Origin: Chloroflexota bacterium
GTDB lineage: Bacteria > Chloroflexota > Dehalococcoidia > UBA1127 > JACQUN01
DNA length: 8,734 bases
Direction: 5' to 3'
NCBI GenBank assembly: GCA_016210285.1
Contig: JACQUN010000165.1
Coordinates: forward strand, 1-8,734
The notes below the pieces were generated by a model. That model was not told the DNA's origin, did not search any database, and was given only the letters and a program-made list of their open reading frames with translations. Shown here in pieces: positions 1 through 6,166 of the stretch (position 1 is its first letter; each line of letters starts with the position of its first letter). The translations under genes and the position numbers were made by a program.

Positions 1-3
1 GGC

Positions 4-89
4 GCCGAAGTGGCGGAATGGTAGACGCGGCGGTCTCAAAAACCGTTGGGGGCAACCCCGTGCCGGTTCGACTCCGGCCTTCGGCACCA
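4..89 (+). tRNA. tRNA-Leu (anticodon CAA)
   Basis: The sequence folds as a complete class II tRNA. The acceptor stem GCCGAAG (4-10) pairs with CTTCGGC (79-85), followed by discriminator A and an encoded CCA (87-89). The anticodon stem GCGGT/ACCGT (30-34/42-46) closes the seven-base loop CTCAAAA (35-41), which gives anticodon CAA at 37-39 and so decodes the leucine codon UUG. A long variable arm (TTGGGGGCAACCCC, from 46) is the leucine/serine class hallmark, and the T loop TTCGACT (67-73) is canonical. The gene is followed within ten bases by its own terminator hairpin. No second copy of the 3' end was seen in the window, so nothing marks it as an integration site here. Confidence 0.97.
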
Positions 90-96
90 CCCTCAG

Positions 97-123
97 TCCA
101 TAGCTTGGCTATGGATATTTCTT
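97..123 (+). terminator. Intrinsic terminator of tRNA-Leu
   Basis: TCCATAGC (97-104) and GCTATGGA (108-115) form a perfect 8-bp stem around a TTG loop, followed at once by the T-rich run TATTTCTT (116-123). This is the layout of a Rho-independent terminator, placed eight bases after the tRNA CCA. It lies directly against the 5' end of the following MFS gene, so that gene is either expressed by readthrough or from a promoter I cannot see. Confidence 0.8.
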
Positions 124-130
124 GTGCACG

Positions 131-1465
131 GTGGGCAGAGCATTGAGTCAGTTGCCTCTGGTCTCAGTTCTGGGCCGGCGTCGGTTCTTCTACGGTTGGG
201 TCATCGTTGGCTCGGGGTTCGTGGGGCAACTCTTCAACTCCGGGCTCGGCTTCCAGGGCTTTGGGACCTACCTCATCCCCCTCCAGCAGGAGTTCGGCTG
301 GAGCAAGACCGCCCTCTCCCTCGCCCGCTCTGTCATGCAGGTGGAGAGTGGGATAGTGGACCCCGTCGTGGGATTTCTGGTTGATCGGCTTGGGCCTCGC
401 ATTCTCACCACCGTCGGGACCTTCTTCTTTGGCCTTGGGCTGGTCCTGTTCAGCCGCATCCACTCCCTCTGGTCGTACTACGCCGTCTTTCTGATCATGG
501 CCGTGGGGAGCAGCCTGGGTGGCTTTCTGGTGATGACGGTGGCGGTCAACAACTGGTTTCGCCGCAGGCGGGCCCTGGCCAACTCCCTGGCCCAACTGGG
601 ACTCGGGGTTGGAGGCATTATTGTGATCCCTGTACTGGTCTGGGCCCAGACAGCATACGGATGGCGGGTGGCGGCCCTGGCCTCGGGGTTCTGCGTTTGG
701 GTCATCGGCATTCCTGTGGCCCTCCTGATGCGACACGCGCCGGAAAGGTACGGCCTCACGCCCGACGGCGACTCGTCTCCAGGGATCGGCGCTGTCCCAG
801 GCGCTAGCTCCAAGATGCGTCCGCCGGATGCCGGCGACGAGGACTTCACCCTGGGCGAAGCGCTCCGCACCCCGGCCTTCTGGCTCATTGCTTTTGGGCA
901 TGGCCTGTCCATTGTGGTCATTAGCTCCGCTGCGGTCCACCAGTTCGCTCACATGGAGCAGGGGATGGGCATCTCACGCGCCTCGGCGGCGGCGGTGGTC
1001 ACAGTCCTCAGCGTCTCCAGTATCATCGGCAGGCTGCTTGGGGGCGTGCTGGGGGACCGATACCCCAAGCGCTACCTGGCGGCGGCGGGCACGGCCGGCA
1101 GCGCCGCGGCCTTGGCCATCCTCGCCACGGCCACATCCCTGGGCCAGGCCATGCTCTTTGGGGTGCTCCACGGCTTCTCCTGGGGGATGCGCGGCCCCCT
1201 GATGAGCGCAATGCGCGGCGAGTACTTCGGGCGGGCCTCTTTCGGGAAGATCACGGGCATGTCTTCCGTGATCATCGCCCCTTGCTCCCTGTTCGGCCCC
1301 GTTCTCGCGGGCATCATCGCTGACATTCGTGGAGACTACCAGCTTGCGTTTGTCATCCTGAGCATCGTCAGCGGTGTCGGTTCGGCGCTGTTCCTGTTCG
1401 CCAGGCCACCCGCTCCTCCCCGGCGTGCGCGCTTCTCTGCAACTCCGCATCCTCTCAGCGGGTGA
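131..1465 (+). CDS. MFS transporter, monocarboxylate/oxalate-carrier-like
   Basis: About 444 residues, the usual size for a 12-helix major facilitator carrier in the inner membrane. The N-terminal FYGWVIV segment (about residues 20-26) is typical of the MCT/OxlT-like MFS branch. A degenerate motif A lies in the loop after helix 2 (GFLVDRLGPR, about 81-90), and its counterpart (GVLGDRYPKR) begins near 305 in the second half. A hydrophilic central loop (about 203-245), rich in P, G and D, separates the two six-helix halves and is followed by ALRTPAFWL at the start of helix 7. Substrates in this branch are often small organic anions, but none can be assigned here. The start is uncertain: in-frame candidates are TTG 122 (inside the tRNA terminator's T run), GTG 131, TTG 143 and TTG 152, and none has a clear Shine-Dalgarno. 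I chose GTG 131 because it is the strongest start codon outside the terminator. The stop is TGA at 1463-1465. Confidence 0.9.
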   Translation: MGRALSQLPLVSVLGRRRFFYGWVIVGSGFVGQLFNSGLGFQGFGTYLIPLQQEFGWSKTALSLARSVMQVESGIVDPVVGFLVDRLGPRILTTVGTFFFGLGLVLFSRIHSLWSYYAVFLIMAVGSSLGGFLVMTVAVNNWFRRRRALANSLAQLGLGVGGIIVIPVLVWAQTAYGWRVAALASGFCVWVIGIPVALLMRHAPERYGLTPDGDSSPGIGAVPGASSKMRPPDAGDEDFTLGEALRTPAFWLIAFGHGLSIVVISSAAVHQFAHMEQGMGISRASAAAVVTVLSVSSIIGRLLGGVLGDRYPKRYLAAAGTAGSAAALAILATATSLGQAMLFGVLHGFSWGMRGPLMSAMRGEYFGRASFGKITGMSSVIIAPCSLFGPVLAGIIADIRGDYQLAFVILSIVSGVGSALFLFARPPAPPRRARFSATPHPLSG

Positions 1466-1478
1466 AGGTAGAGCCGGG

Positions 1479-1527
1479 GGCACGAATGGGAACGCCGCGC
1501 AGGACGCGCTGACACGAATCTCGTGCC
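1479..1527. promoter_or_regulatory. Dyad-rich spacer between MFS gene and CNBD promoter
   Basis: GGCACGA (1479-1485) is the exact reverse complement of TCGTGCC (1521-1527). A tighter dyad, CACGA-ATC-TCGTG (1513-1525), shares the right arm, and CACGAAT also occurs as a direct repeat (1481 and 1513). The right arm ends two bases before the -35 hexamer of the next gene. It could be a regulator site for that promoter, or a terminator without a T run for the upstream MFS gene. Which one cannot be told from sequence alone. Confidence 0.35.
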
Positions 1528-1529
1528 GC

Positions 1530-1558
1530 TTGACCCGATGGCGGGCTTCCGCTAGAAT
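1530..1558 (+). promoter_or_regulatory. Sigma70-type promoter of the CNBD gene
   Basis: TTGACC (1530-1535, 5 of 6 consensus bases) and TAGAAT (1553-1558, 5 of 6) are separated by exactly 17 bases. The implied transcription start near 1565 gives a leader of roughly 22 bases before ATG 1587, with a ribosome-binding site (GAGGT, 1576-1580) inside it. This is the best-matched promoter in the window, which suggests solid housekeeping-type expression unless the upstream dyad binds a repressor. Confidence 0.75.
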
Positions 1559-1586
1559 TGCCCCAGCTTGGTGGTGAGGTGCACGT

Positions 1587-2015
1587 ATGGCTCACGAGAA
1601 TGCCCTCCGAAAGGTCCCCCTCTTTGCTGGTCTGGAGTCTGCAGATTTGCAGCGCCTGGCCAAGTTCCTGGTGCCAAGACACTACGAGCCTGGGGATATG
1701 ATCCTGAGAGAAGGCGACCAGGCAGCGGGCTTCTTCGTGGTGACCTCGGGGCGGGTGCAGGTGGTCAAGGACCTGGGGGGCAAAAAGGAGCAGGCCCTGG
1801 CGACGCTGAAGCCGGGGGAGTTCTTTGGAGAGACGGCCCTGCTGGATGGGACCCCCCGTTCGGCCAGTGTGCAGGCGCTGGAGAAGACGGAGTGCCTGGC
1901 CCTGACCCGCTGGGACTTCGTGAGCGAGGTGAAGAGCAGCCCCACCATGGCCGTGGAGATCATGCGGGTGCTGGCCCGCCGCCTCCGCGAGACTCCCGCC
2001 AGCCTCAGCGAATAG
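1587..2015 (+). CDS. Stand-alone cyclic nucleotide-binding (CRP-like) domain protein
   Basis: A 142-residue protein consisting almost only of one cyclic nucleotide-binding beta-roll. Visible hallmarks are the opening PLFAGL (11-16), the EPGDMILREGD strand pair (34-44), and the phosphate-binding cassette GEFFGETALL (77-86) followed by PRSA (90-93), in which E82 and R91 match the residues that contact the ribose and the cyclic phosphate in CRP-type domains. The C-terminal helix (about 118-135) corresponds to the hinge helix. Full CRP/FNR regulators have about 200-230 residues with a DNA-binding winged helix; here the stop falls before any such domain, so the protein cannot bind DNA in the usual way. 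It more likely acts as a ligand-sensing partner of another protein. The start is ATG 1587 with GAGGT six bases upstream. It is a single-gene transcription unit whose neighbour on the right is convergent. Confidence 0.88.
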   Translation: MAHENALRKVPLFAGLESADLQRLAKFLVPRHYEPGDMILREGDQAAGFFVVTSGRVQVVKDLGGKKEQALATLKPGEFFGETALLDGTPRSASVQALEKTECLALTRWDFVSEVKSSPTMAVEIMRVLARRLRETPASLSE

Positions 2016-2061
2016 ACAGCGGGCCTGCTCCTCTCCTTCTGAAGGGAGATCGATCCTGTTC

Positions 2062-2112
2062 CGGGACGAGAGCGGAGCGATAGCTCCGCCATCAGCGCTC
2101 TCGCTCATCCCG
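2062..2112. repeat. Long bulged hairpin in the convergent intergenic gap
   Basis: Three nested arm pairs stack into one structure. CGGGA (2062-2066) pairs with TCCCG (2108-2112). CGAGAGC (2067-2073) pairs with GCTCTCG (2097-2103). GGAGC (2074-2078) pairs with GCTCC (2083-2087) around a GATA loop. The 5' arm is continuous, so all 17 base pairs stack, while the 3' side carries bulges of nine and four bases. A smaller hairpin (TCTCC 2032-2036, GGAGA 2045-2049) lies just upstream. The gap separates converging genes, so a two-way terminator is the simplest reading, but neither side has a T run. The rest of the 198-bp gap (2016-2213) shows no gene. Confidence 0.5.
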
Positions 2113-2213
2113 AGCCACCCCCTTTGACCACGCCTGAGGGCGGGGGCAGCATGCCACAACCTTCAGGGTTTGCTGTCACTGACGCCTCTGAGGTGGCCTC
2201 CAGGGCACGTGGA

Positions 2214-3431
2214 CTACCTGGCGGGAATGACCCGAAGGGAGCCCACGGCGCCCCCGGCCAGCGCCACGAAGCCCGCCACCACAAAGACCGGGCCGACCCC
2301 CCACGCCTGGGCAATTCCGCCTGAGAGCAACGGGCCAACGAACATGCCCACCGAGTAGAGGGCCTGGTAGATGCCCATGGCGGTCGCCCTATCCTGGGGA
2401 GGCGCCGAACGCAGCACCAGGGTGAAAAGGACAGGCCCCAGAATCCCTCTGCCCAGGCCGGTCACCATCTGCGTCAAGCCGAGGAACTGTACGCTGTGCA
2501 CCAGGGGCACCACGGCCGTGGCAGCGCCAGCGAGCAAGGCGCCAACCAGCAGGGTGCGCCGGTAGCCCAGCCGCTCGGCCAGGAGGATTGCGCCCAGGGA
2601 GCCCAGAGTAGTAGCGAGCTGGGTCACGGTCACCAAGAGGCCAATCACTGAGCGGGAGGCTCCTAGCTGTTGCCCGTACACGGGCAGAAAGCCGAAGGTG
2701 GTGGCGAACAGCCCGTATTGGTTCAGGATGCTGACCAGGGACACGATGAGCAGCAGGGGCGTGGTTCCGATGCGCCGGAACCGGCCGAACGAGAGGCGTT
2801 GGCTCGATTGGGAGGAATGCTCCGGGGCCGGAAGCAGGAGCAGCAAGCCCAGGGCTCCCAGCCCGGCGCCGGCCAGAAACGCCGCATGCACCCCCAGGGC
2901 ATCAGCCAGGAAGCCGCCCGCCAGGCCAGCAAGCCCAAGGGAGAGCTGAGTGGAGAAGCTCAGGAACGCCATCGCTCTGGTCGTCTGCTGGGGTGGAAAG
3001 TACGACGCGTAGAGGACGGTGGAAGCGACCCACGTGGCCGCCGCCACTCCGGTGAGCGCGCGGGCAAGGAAGAGGAACATGGGGCTCGGCGACCACTCGA
3101 GACCCACGGCGCCCACGATGGTGAGTATGGCTCCTGCCACGATGAAGGGCTTTTTTCGTCCCACCAGGTCCACCCAAAGACCTAGCGGAATGCGAAACAG
3201 GAGCTGGGTCAGGCCGTAGGCGGAGATCACGGCTCCCAGCATGGCCGGGCCTGCCCCTAACGACTTAGCATGCAGGGGCAGGATGGGGACATAGACGTAC
3301 AGGGATCCCCAGAAAAGAGCAGTGAAGGCGCAGAAGAGGACGCCGGCGGCCCCAGGGGAGCGTAACCTCAAAAGGGGTTTTTCCCAGGTTTTGGCTTGCC
3401 AGGACCGACCAGGCCGACGCTGTCCCGCCAT
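2214..3431 (-). CDS. MFS transporter, 12-helix drug/metabolite efflux-like
   Basis: A 405-residue inner-membrane carrier of the major facilitator superfamily. After a short basic N-terminus the first helix begins near residue 28. The family signature motif A is well kept in the loop between helices 2 and 3 (G84 to K93, with D88, R92 and K93), which is typical of proton-linked antiporters. The second half begins after the PAPEHSSQ linker, and RIPLGLW at the end of helix 2 resembles sugar or drug exporters. The reading frame stays open upstream to 3542, but those 37 residues are polar and unlike an MFS N-terminus. ATG 3431 lies seven bases after a TAGAAT box, so I take that as the start. It lies 122 bases behind the amidase on the same strand and may handle that enzyme's substrate or product, an inference from position only. 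Transport direction and substrate are unknown. The stop is TAG (2216-2214). Confidence 0.9.
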   Translation of the reverse strand: MAGQRRPGRSWQAKTWEKPLLRLRSPGAAGVLFCAFTALFWGSLYVYVPILPLHAKSLGAGPAMLGAVISAYGLTQLLFRIPLGLWVDLVGRKKPFIVAGAILTIVGAVGLEWSPSPMFLFLARALTGVAAATWVASTVLYASYFPPQQTTRAMAFLSFSTQLSLGLAGLAGGFLADALGVHAAFLAGAGLGALGLLLLLPAPEHSSQSSQRLSFGRFRRIGTTPLLLIVSLVSILNQYGLFATTFGFLPVYGQQLGASRSVIGLLVTVTQLATTLGSLGAILLAERLGYRRTLLVGALLAGAATAVVPLVHSVQFLGLTQMVTGLGRGILGPVLFTLVLRSAPPQDRATAMGIYQALYSVGMFVGPLLSGGIAQAWGVGPVFVVAGFVALAGGAVGSLRVIPAR

Positions 3432-3438
3432 GCGGCGT

Positions 3439-3447
3439 ATTCTAGCA
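3439..3447 (-). promoter_or_regulatory. Extended -10 promoter, probably leaderless, for the MFS gene
   Basis: Reading the minus strand, TGC-TAGAAT gives an extended -10 (TGn plus 5 of 6 consensus bases, hexamer at 3444-3439). No convincing -35 lies 16-18 bases further upstream. Only seven bases separate the hexamer from ATG 3431, so transcription should begin at or next to the A of the start codon and give an mRNA without a leader. There is no Shine-Dalgarno sequence, which fits. Confidence 0.55.
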
Positions 3448-3524
3448 CGCTGACGGATGCCCAGTGAGAGACAGTGCGACAAGGAGAGGCCCGCTCGGAT
3501 GGGGCGGCGAACGCCTGTGGAGAG

Positions 3525-3549
3525 AAGGGCCAGGGCTGCCACTGCCCTT
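3525..3549 (-). terminator. Possible hairpin terminator after the amidase gene
   Basis: AAGGGC (3525-3530) and GCCCTT (3544-3549) can form a six-base-pair stem with a 13-base loop, starting a few bases after the amidase stop codon. An alternative GGGC/GCCC pairing gives a smaller loop. The bases that follow on the minus strand are pyrimidine-rich (CTCTCC) rather than a T run, so termination would be weak. The remainder of the 3432-3553 spacer holds only the promoter of the next gene. Confidence 0.3.
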
Positions 3550-3553
3550 TGTG

Positions 3554-4966
3554 CTAAACGGGAGGGGTGCGCTCATGCCAGGGCGTCGCCTGCTCATAGG
3601 CGTGTCCTGCCCGCAGCACGACGGCCTCCCCAAGGGGCGGGCCAACCAACTGAAGCCCAATGGGCAGCCCGTCGGCGGTGAACCCGCAAGGTACGGAGAG
3701 GGCCGGGAGGCCTGTCAGGTTGAAGGGTTGGGTGAAGCGGCTACAGGCGGCGATAACGTCTATCGTATGCCCCGAGACGTTCACGGCCTGCTGACCGATT
3801 CTGGGAGGCGGCACCGACACCGTGGGCAGGGCCAGCAGGTCTATGCTTCGAAACATTCCCACCATCGCCTCACGGACCTTTTGCCGAACCCGCTGGGCCC
3901 GAAGGTACACGGTGGCTGGCAACAAGCGCCCACTCTCCAGGAGTTGCAGCACGTCAGCGCCATACTCTTCCCGGCGGCTGTCCACGCCTCTCTGGTGGTA
4001 ACTTGCGGCTTCAGCGAGGAGGATGGTGGTGTTGGCGAGCGTTGCATACTCGTAGAGGGGGACCTTCACCTCCTCCACCCTCGCCCCAAGCCCCTCCAGG
4101 GTGGTTAGGGCCTGCTTGACGGCTTCACCCACCTCGTGGTGCGCGAGGCCCCGCTGGGCCTCAGCTATCACCCCAACGCGTAGTCCCTTGATGCCCGCAT
4201 TCAGCCCGTCGGTGTAGTCGGGGACTGGCGCATCCAGCGAGCTGGGGTCGTTGGGGTCGTACCCGGCGATGGCGTTCAGGAGCAGGGCTGCGTCCTCTAC
4301 CGTCTTCGTCATGGGGCCGGCGTGGTCCAGGGACCAGGAGAGGGGGAGCACGCCGTGCCGGCTCACCCGCCCATAGGTGGGCTTCAGCCCCACGATGCCG
4401 CAGAAGGAGGCAGGGATGCGGATGGAGCCGCCGGTGTCCGAGCCGAGGGAGGCCATGCACATGCCCGCTGCCGTGGCCGCACCGGAGCCTCCGCTGGAGC
4501 CACCGGGGATACAGTCCGGGTTCCACGGGTTGCGGCAGTCGCCGAAGTGGGGGTTCTCGTTGGAGACGCCGCAGGCGAGCTCGTGCATGTTGAGCTTTCC
4601 CAGGAGCACAGCCCCCGCCTGGCGCAGCTTCGCAGCCACGGTGCAGTCCTCCTGGGGGACCCAGTCGGCCAGGACCCTGGCGCCCGCCGTGGTGCGGATG
4701 CCCTGGGTGGCGAAGAGGTCCTTCAGGCCGATGGGGATGCCGTGCAGCGGGCCGCGGTAGGCGCCGCGGGCGATGGACCGTTCTGCCTCGCTCGCCTGCT
4801 GGAGAGCCTGCTCCGGCAGCAGGGTGATGTAGGCGTTGACCCTAGGGTTGAGGGCCTCGGCGCGCTCCAGGACGGCCCTGGTCAGCTCCACGGGCGAGAG
4901 CTTCCTGCTCTTGATGAGCTCGGCGGCGCGGGCTACAGTCAGGCCCCAGAGGTCTTCAGGCGTCAT
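3554..4966 (-). CDS. Amidase signature family hydrolase (GatA-like, solitary)
   Basis: A 470-residue amidase-signature enzyme that hydrolyses a carboxamide to acid plus ammonia or amine, probably in the cytoplasm since no signal peptide is visible. The Ser-cisSer-Lys triad is complete: K82 in GLKDLF, S157 in GGSSGGS and nucleophile S181 in TGGS. Their spacing (75 and 24 residues) equals that of known family members such as FAAH and GatA. The segment around 189-200 (CGIVGLKPTYGR) and the SLDHAGPM block (about 212-219) are also typical. Automatic annotation would probably call it the Asp/Glu-tRNA amidotransferase A subunit. I prefer a free-standing amidase because no gatB or gatC lies nearby and the residue after SIR is I rather than the Q common in GatA. 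The natural substrate is unknown. The start is ATG 4966, with AAGGAG five bases upstream and inside the preceding gene, whose stop overlaps this start by 11 bases. An MFS carrier follows. Confidence 0.9.
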   Translation of the reverse strand: MTPEDLWGLTVARAAELIKSRKLSPVELTRAVLERAEALNPRVNAYITLLPEQALQQASEAERSIARGAYRGPLHGIPIGLKDLFATQGIRTTAGARVLADWVPQEDCTVAAKLRQAGAVLLGKLNMHELACGVSNENPHFGDCRNPWNPDCIPGGSSGGSGAATAAGMCMASLGSDTGGSIRIPASFCGIVGLKPTYGRVSRHGVLPLSWSLDHAGPMTKTVEDAALLLNAIAGYDPNDPSSLDAPVPDYTDGLNAGIKGLRVGVIAEAQRGLAHHEVGEAVKQALTTLEGLGARVEEVKVPLYEYATLANTTILLAEAASYHQRGVDSRREEYGADVLQLLESGRLLPATVYLRAQRVRQKVREAMVGMFRSIDLLALPTVSVPPPRIGQQAVNVSGHTIDVIAACSRFTQPFNLTGLPALSVPCGFTADGLPIGLQLVGPPLGEAVVLRAGHAYEQATPWHERTPPV

Positions 4967-6053
4967 GGCTGCTCCTTGTTCTCATTGGCGGCTGCGGCGC
5001 GAAGCACTGTTCGACGGTCTTCGAAAAGTTGTTTAGCTCTGTCATTTGCTCTTGGCTTAGCGGCCCGCGGAAATGCATCAACTGGTTGCGCATTTTGCGT
5101 ATTCTGTCAAGTGCCGATGAGAAGTGCACCCGGTCGTAAGGAAGCCCCAGTTTTTGCCAGTTCTCGGGATTCTGGATGACACGCAGCAAGTCTCCCAACT
5201 CTAGTTCCTCAAGCTTTTCCAGAGGCGGGTTCTTTCCTTCGATGGCCAGACACGACAGGATACAAAGGCGATCGAGGCGCTGTAGTAGCAGGAATGTAAT
5301 GCCTGTTTCCACATATCCGATCTGTTGGAACTGGCGGACAAGGTCTGCCCACTCGTCCATGAGATCCCATGCCGTGACAATACCACACAAGCGCTTGTCG
5401 TTCCCTACTACCAGAACGGCAGCGTGTTCATGGAGATGCTTCATAACGTCTGCGATGTCACTTTCACTGGACACGACGGGGGGGTTCTGATCAAGACACT
5501 CACGCACGTTCTCGGCTTTACCAGCATGAAGGAACCTGGTCGCAATAGTCTTGTAGGACACTGTTCCCTTGATGGCTGTTTGTAGCGCGTTAGAGCCATC
5601 GGTGACCACCAACTGGGAGAAGTCTTTCGTACTCATCTTCGTGTACGCCGTTGCCACCGTATCAGTTGGTTTGACGCATTCCACCTGTTTCTGGGCAGCT
5701 GCCAAGTTCTTCACTTTGAACGCGGCAGGCAACGGCGCGCTGATGGAGTCCGCCTCTACAAGTTCAGGTACTTGGTCATTTGTCACATGCGCAACTTCGG
5801 TGGGAAAGGTTTGGGCTACTTCGTCTTCTTCTAGCCGGAATCTGATGTACGGATCTGTCAGGGGCATGTTTGTGTCAATCGGCAGGTCCTTTCGCAGGCC
5901 GACGCGTTTTAGTTCTGCGTTGATTTCATCTATAGCGCTCTGCCGGCGGCGTACATAGCCGAATGCCTCTAGGATGTTCGCACCTTTCCTCCACTGGTTA
6001 CGTCCTTTTTTCAGCTCCGCATGGATTGTTTGCAGATATTCGCGACCGCTCAT
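4956..6053 (-). CDS. CBS-pair protein with C-terminal HEPN-like domain
   Basis: A 365-residue soluble protein with three visible parts. Residues 1-75 are a small helical domain with a basic stretch (WRKGANILEAFGYVRRR, about 21-37) that I do not recognise with certainty; it may be a winged-helix-like or interaction module. Residues about 122-238 form a tandem CBS pair: the first repeat includes SQLVVTDG (146-153) and IKGTVSYKTI (161-170), the second AAVLVVGNDKRLCGIVT (211-227) and a final WDLM. CBS pairs commonly bind AMP, ATP, SAM or related nucleotides and switch an attached domain. Residues about 245-352 are helical and carry R322-N323 and H327 (RNQLMH), matching the R-x4-6-H catalytic motif of HEPN ribonucleases. 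The inferred function is a nucleotide-gated RNase or a defence-type effector. The gene is AT-richer than its neighbours, which suggests transfer. The start is ATG 6053, preceded by a G-rich stretch with only a partial Shine-Dalgarno. The end overlaps the amidase start by 11 bases. Confidence 0.85.
   Translation of the reverse strand: MSGREYLQTIHAELKKGRNQWRKGANILEAFGYVRRRQSAIDEINAELKRVGLRKDLPIDTNMPLTDPYIRFRLEEDEVAQTFPTEVAHVTNDQVPELVEADSISAPLPAAFKVKNLAAAQKQVECVKPTDTVATAYTKMSTKDFSQLVVTDGSNALQTAIKGTVSYKTIATRFLHAGKAENVRECLDQNPPVVSSESDIADVMKHLHEHAAVLVVGNDKRLCGIVTAWDLMDEWADLVRQFQQIGYVETGITFLLLQRLDRLCILSCLAIEGKNPPLEKLEELELGDLLRVIQNPENWQKLGLPYDRVHFSSALDRIRKMRNQLMHFRGPLSQEQMTELNNFSKTVEQCFAPQPPMRTRSSHDA
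4972..4977 (-). promoter_or_regulatory. Ribosome-binding site of the amidase inside the CBS-HEPN gene
   Basis: AAGGAG, read on the minus strand, lies five bases before ATG 4966 and within the last codons of the CBS-HEPN gene. It fixes the amidase start. It also means that ribosomes finishing the CBS-HEPN frame at TGA 4958-4956 end on top of the amidase initiation site, the classic arrangement for translational coupling. Confidence 0.75.
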
Positions 6054-6083
6054 TCCACCCCCCAGTAAAACGACAACAACGTT

Positions 6084-6112
6084 TGTATAGCTCGCTTCAA
6101 GTCGTGGGGCAA
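6084..6112 (-). promoter_or_regulatory. Candidate promoter of the CBS-HEPN gene
   Basis: On the minus strand TTGCCC (6112-6107, 4 of 6) is followed after exactly 17 bases by TATACA (6089-6084, 4 of 6). The implied start near 6077 leaves a leader of about 24 bases to ATG 6053. The rest of the 113-base spacer (6054-6166) holds no clear terminator for the upstream synthase gene. Confidence 0.45.
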
Positions 6113-6166
6113 GAACCCGTGTTTCTTCCCTAGCTCCCCTCTGCTAGGTGATGGGGGGAACTGTGA

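Noticed and set aside
4..123. tRNA-Leu as an attachment site for an integrated element
   Set aside because: No repeat of the tRNA 3' end and no integrase gene were found in the window.
164..952. Minus-strand open frame opposite the first MFS gene, and similar antisense frames at 974-1483, 3464-4108 and 6599-7138
   Set aside because: Each lies fully against a gene with clear family motifs, and their translations look like shadow products without domains or ribosome-binding sites.
2020..2112. Structured leader such as a T-box or riboswitch in the convergent gap
   Set aside because: No T-box antiterminator sequence is visible, and no gene starts downstream on either strand.
1455..2159. Minus-strand open frame opposite the cyclic nucleotide-binding gene, and the overlapping plus-strand frame 1568-2083
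   Set aside because: The frame at 1587-2015 has a promoter, a ribosome-binding site and an intact phosphate-binding cassette; the others have none of these.
3432..3542. N-terminal extension of the second MFS protein to an upstream ATG at 3542
   Set aside because: The 37 added residues are polar and unlike the family, and the -10 box lies inside them, seven bases before ATG 3431.
4322..5179. Long plus-strand open frame (285 codons) opposite the amidase and the end of the CBS gene
   Set aside because: It crosses two well-supported minus-strand genes, its translation is low-complexity and rich in G, A and R, and it shows no motif. It is a mirror of the GC-rich codon pattern.
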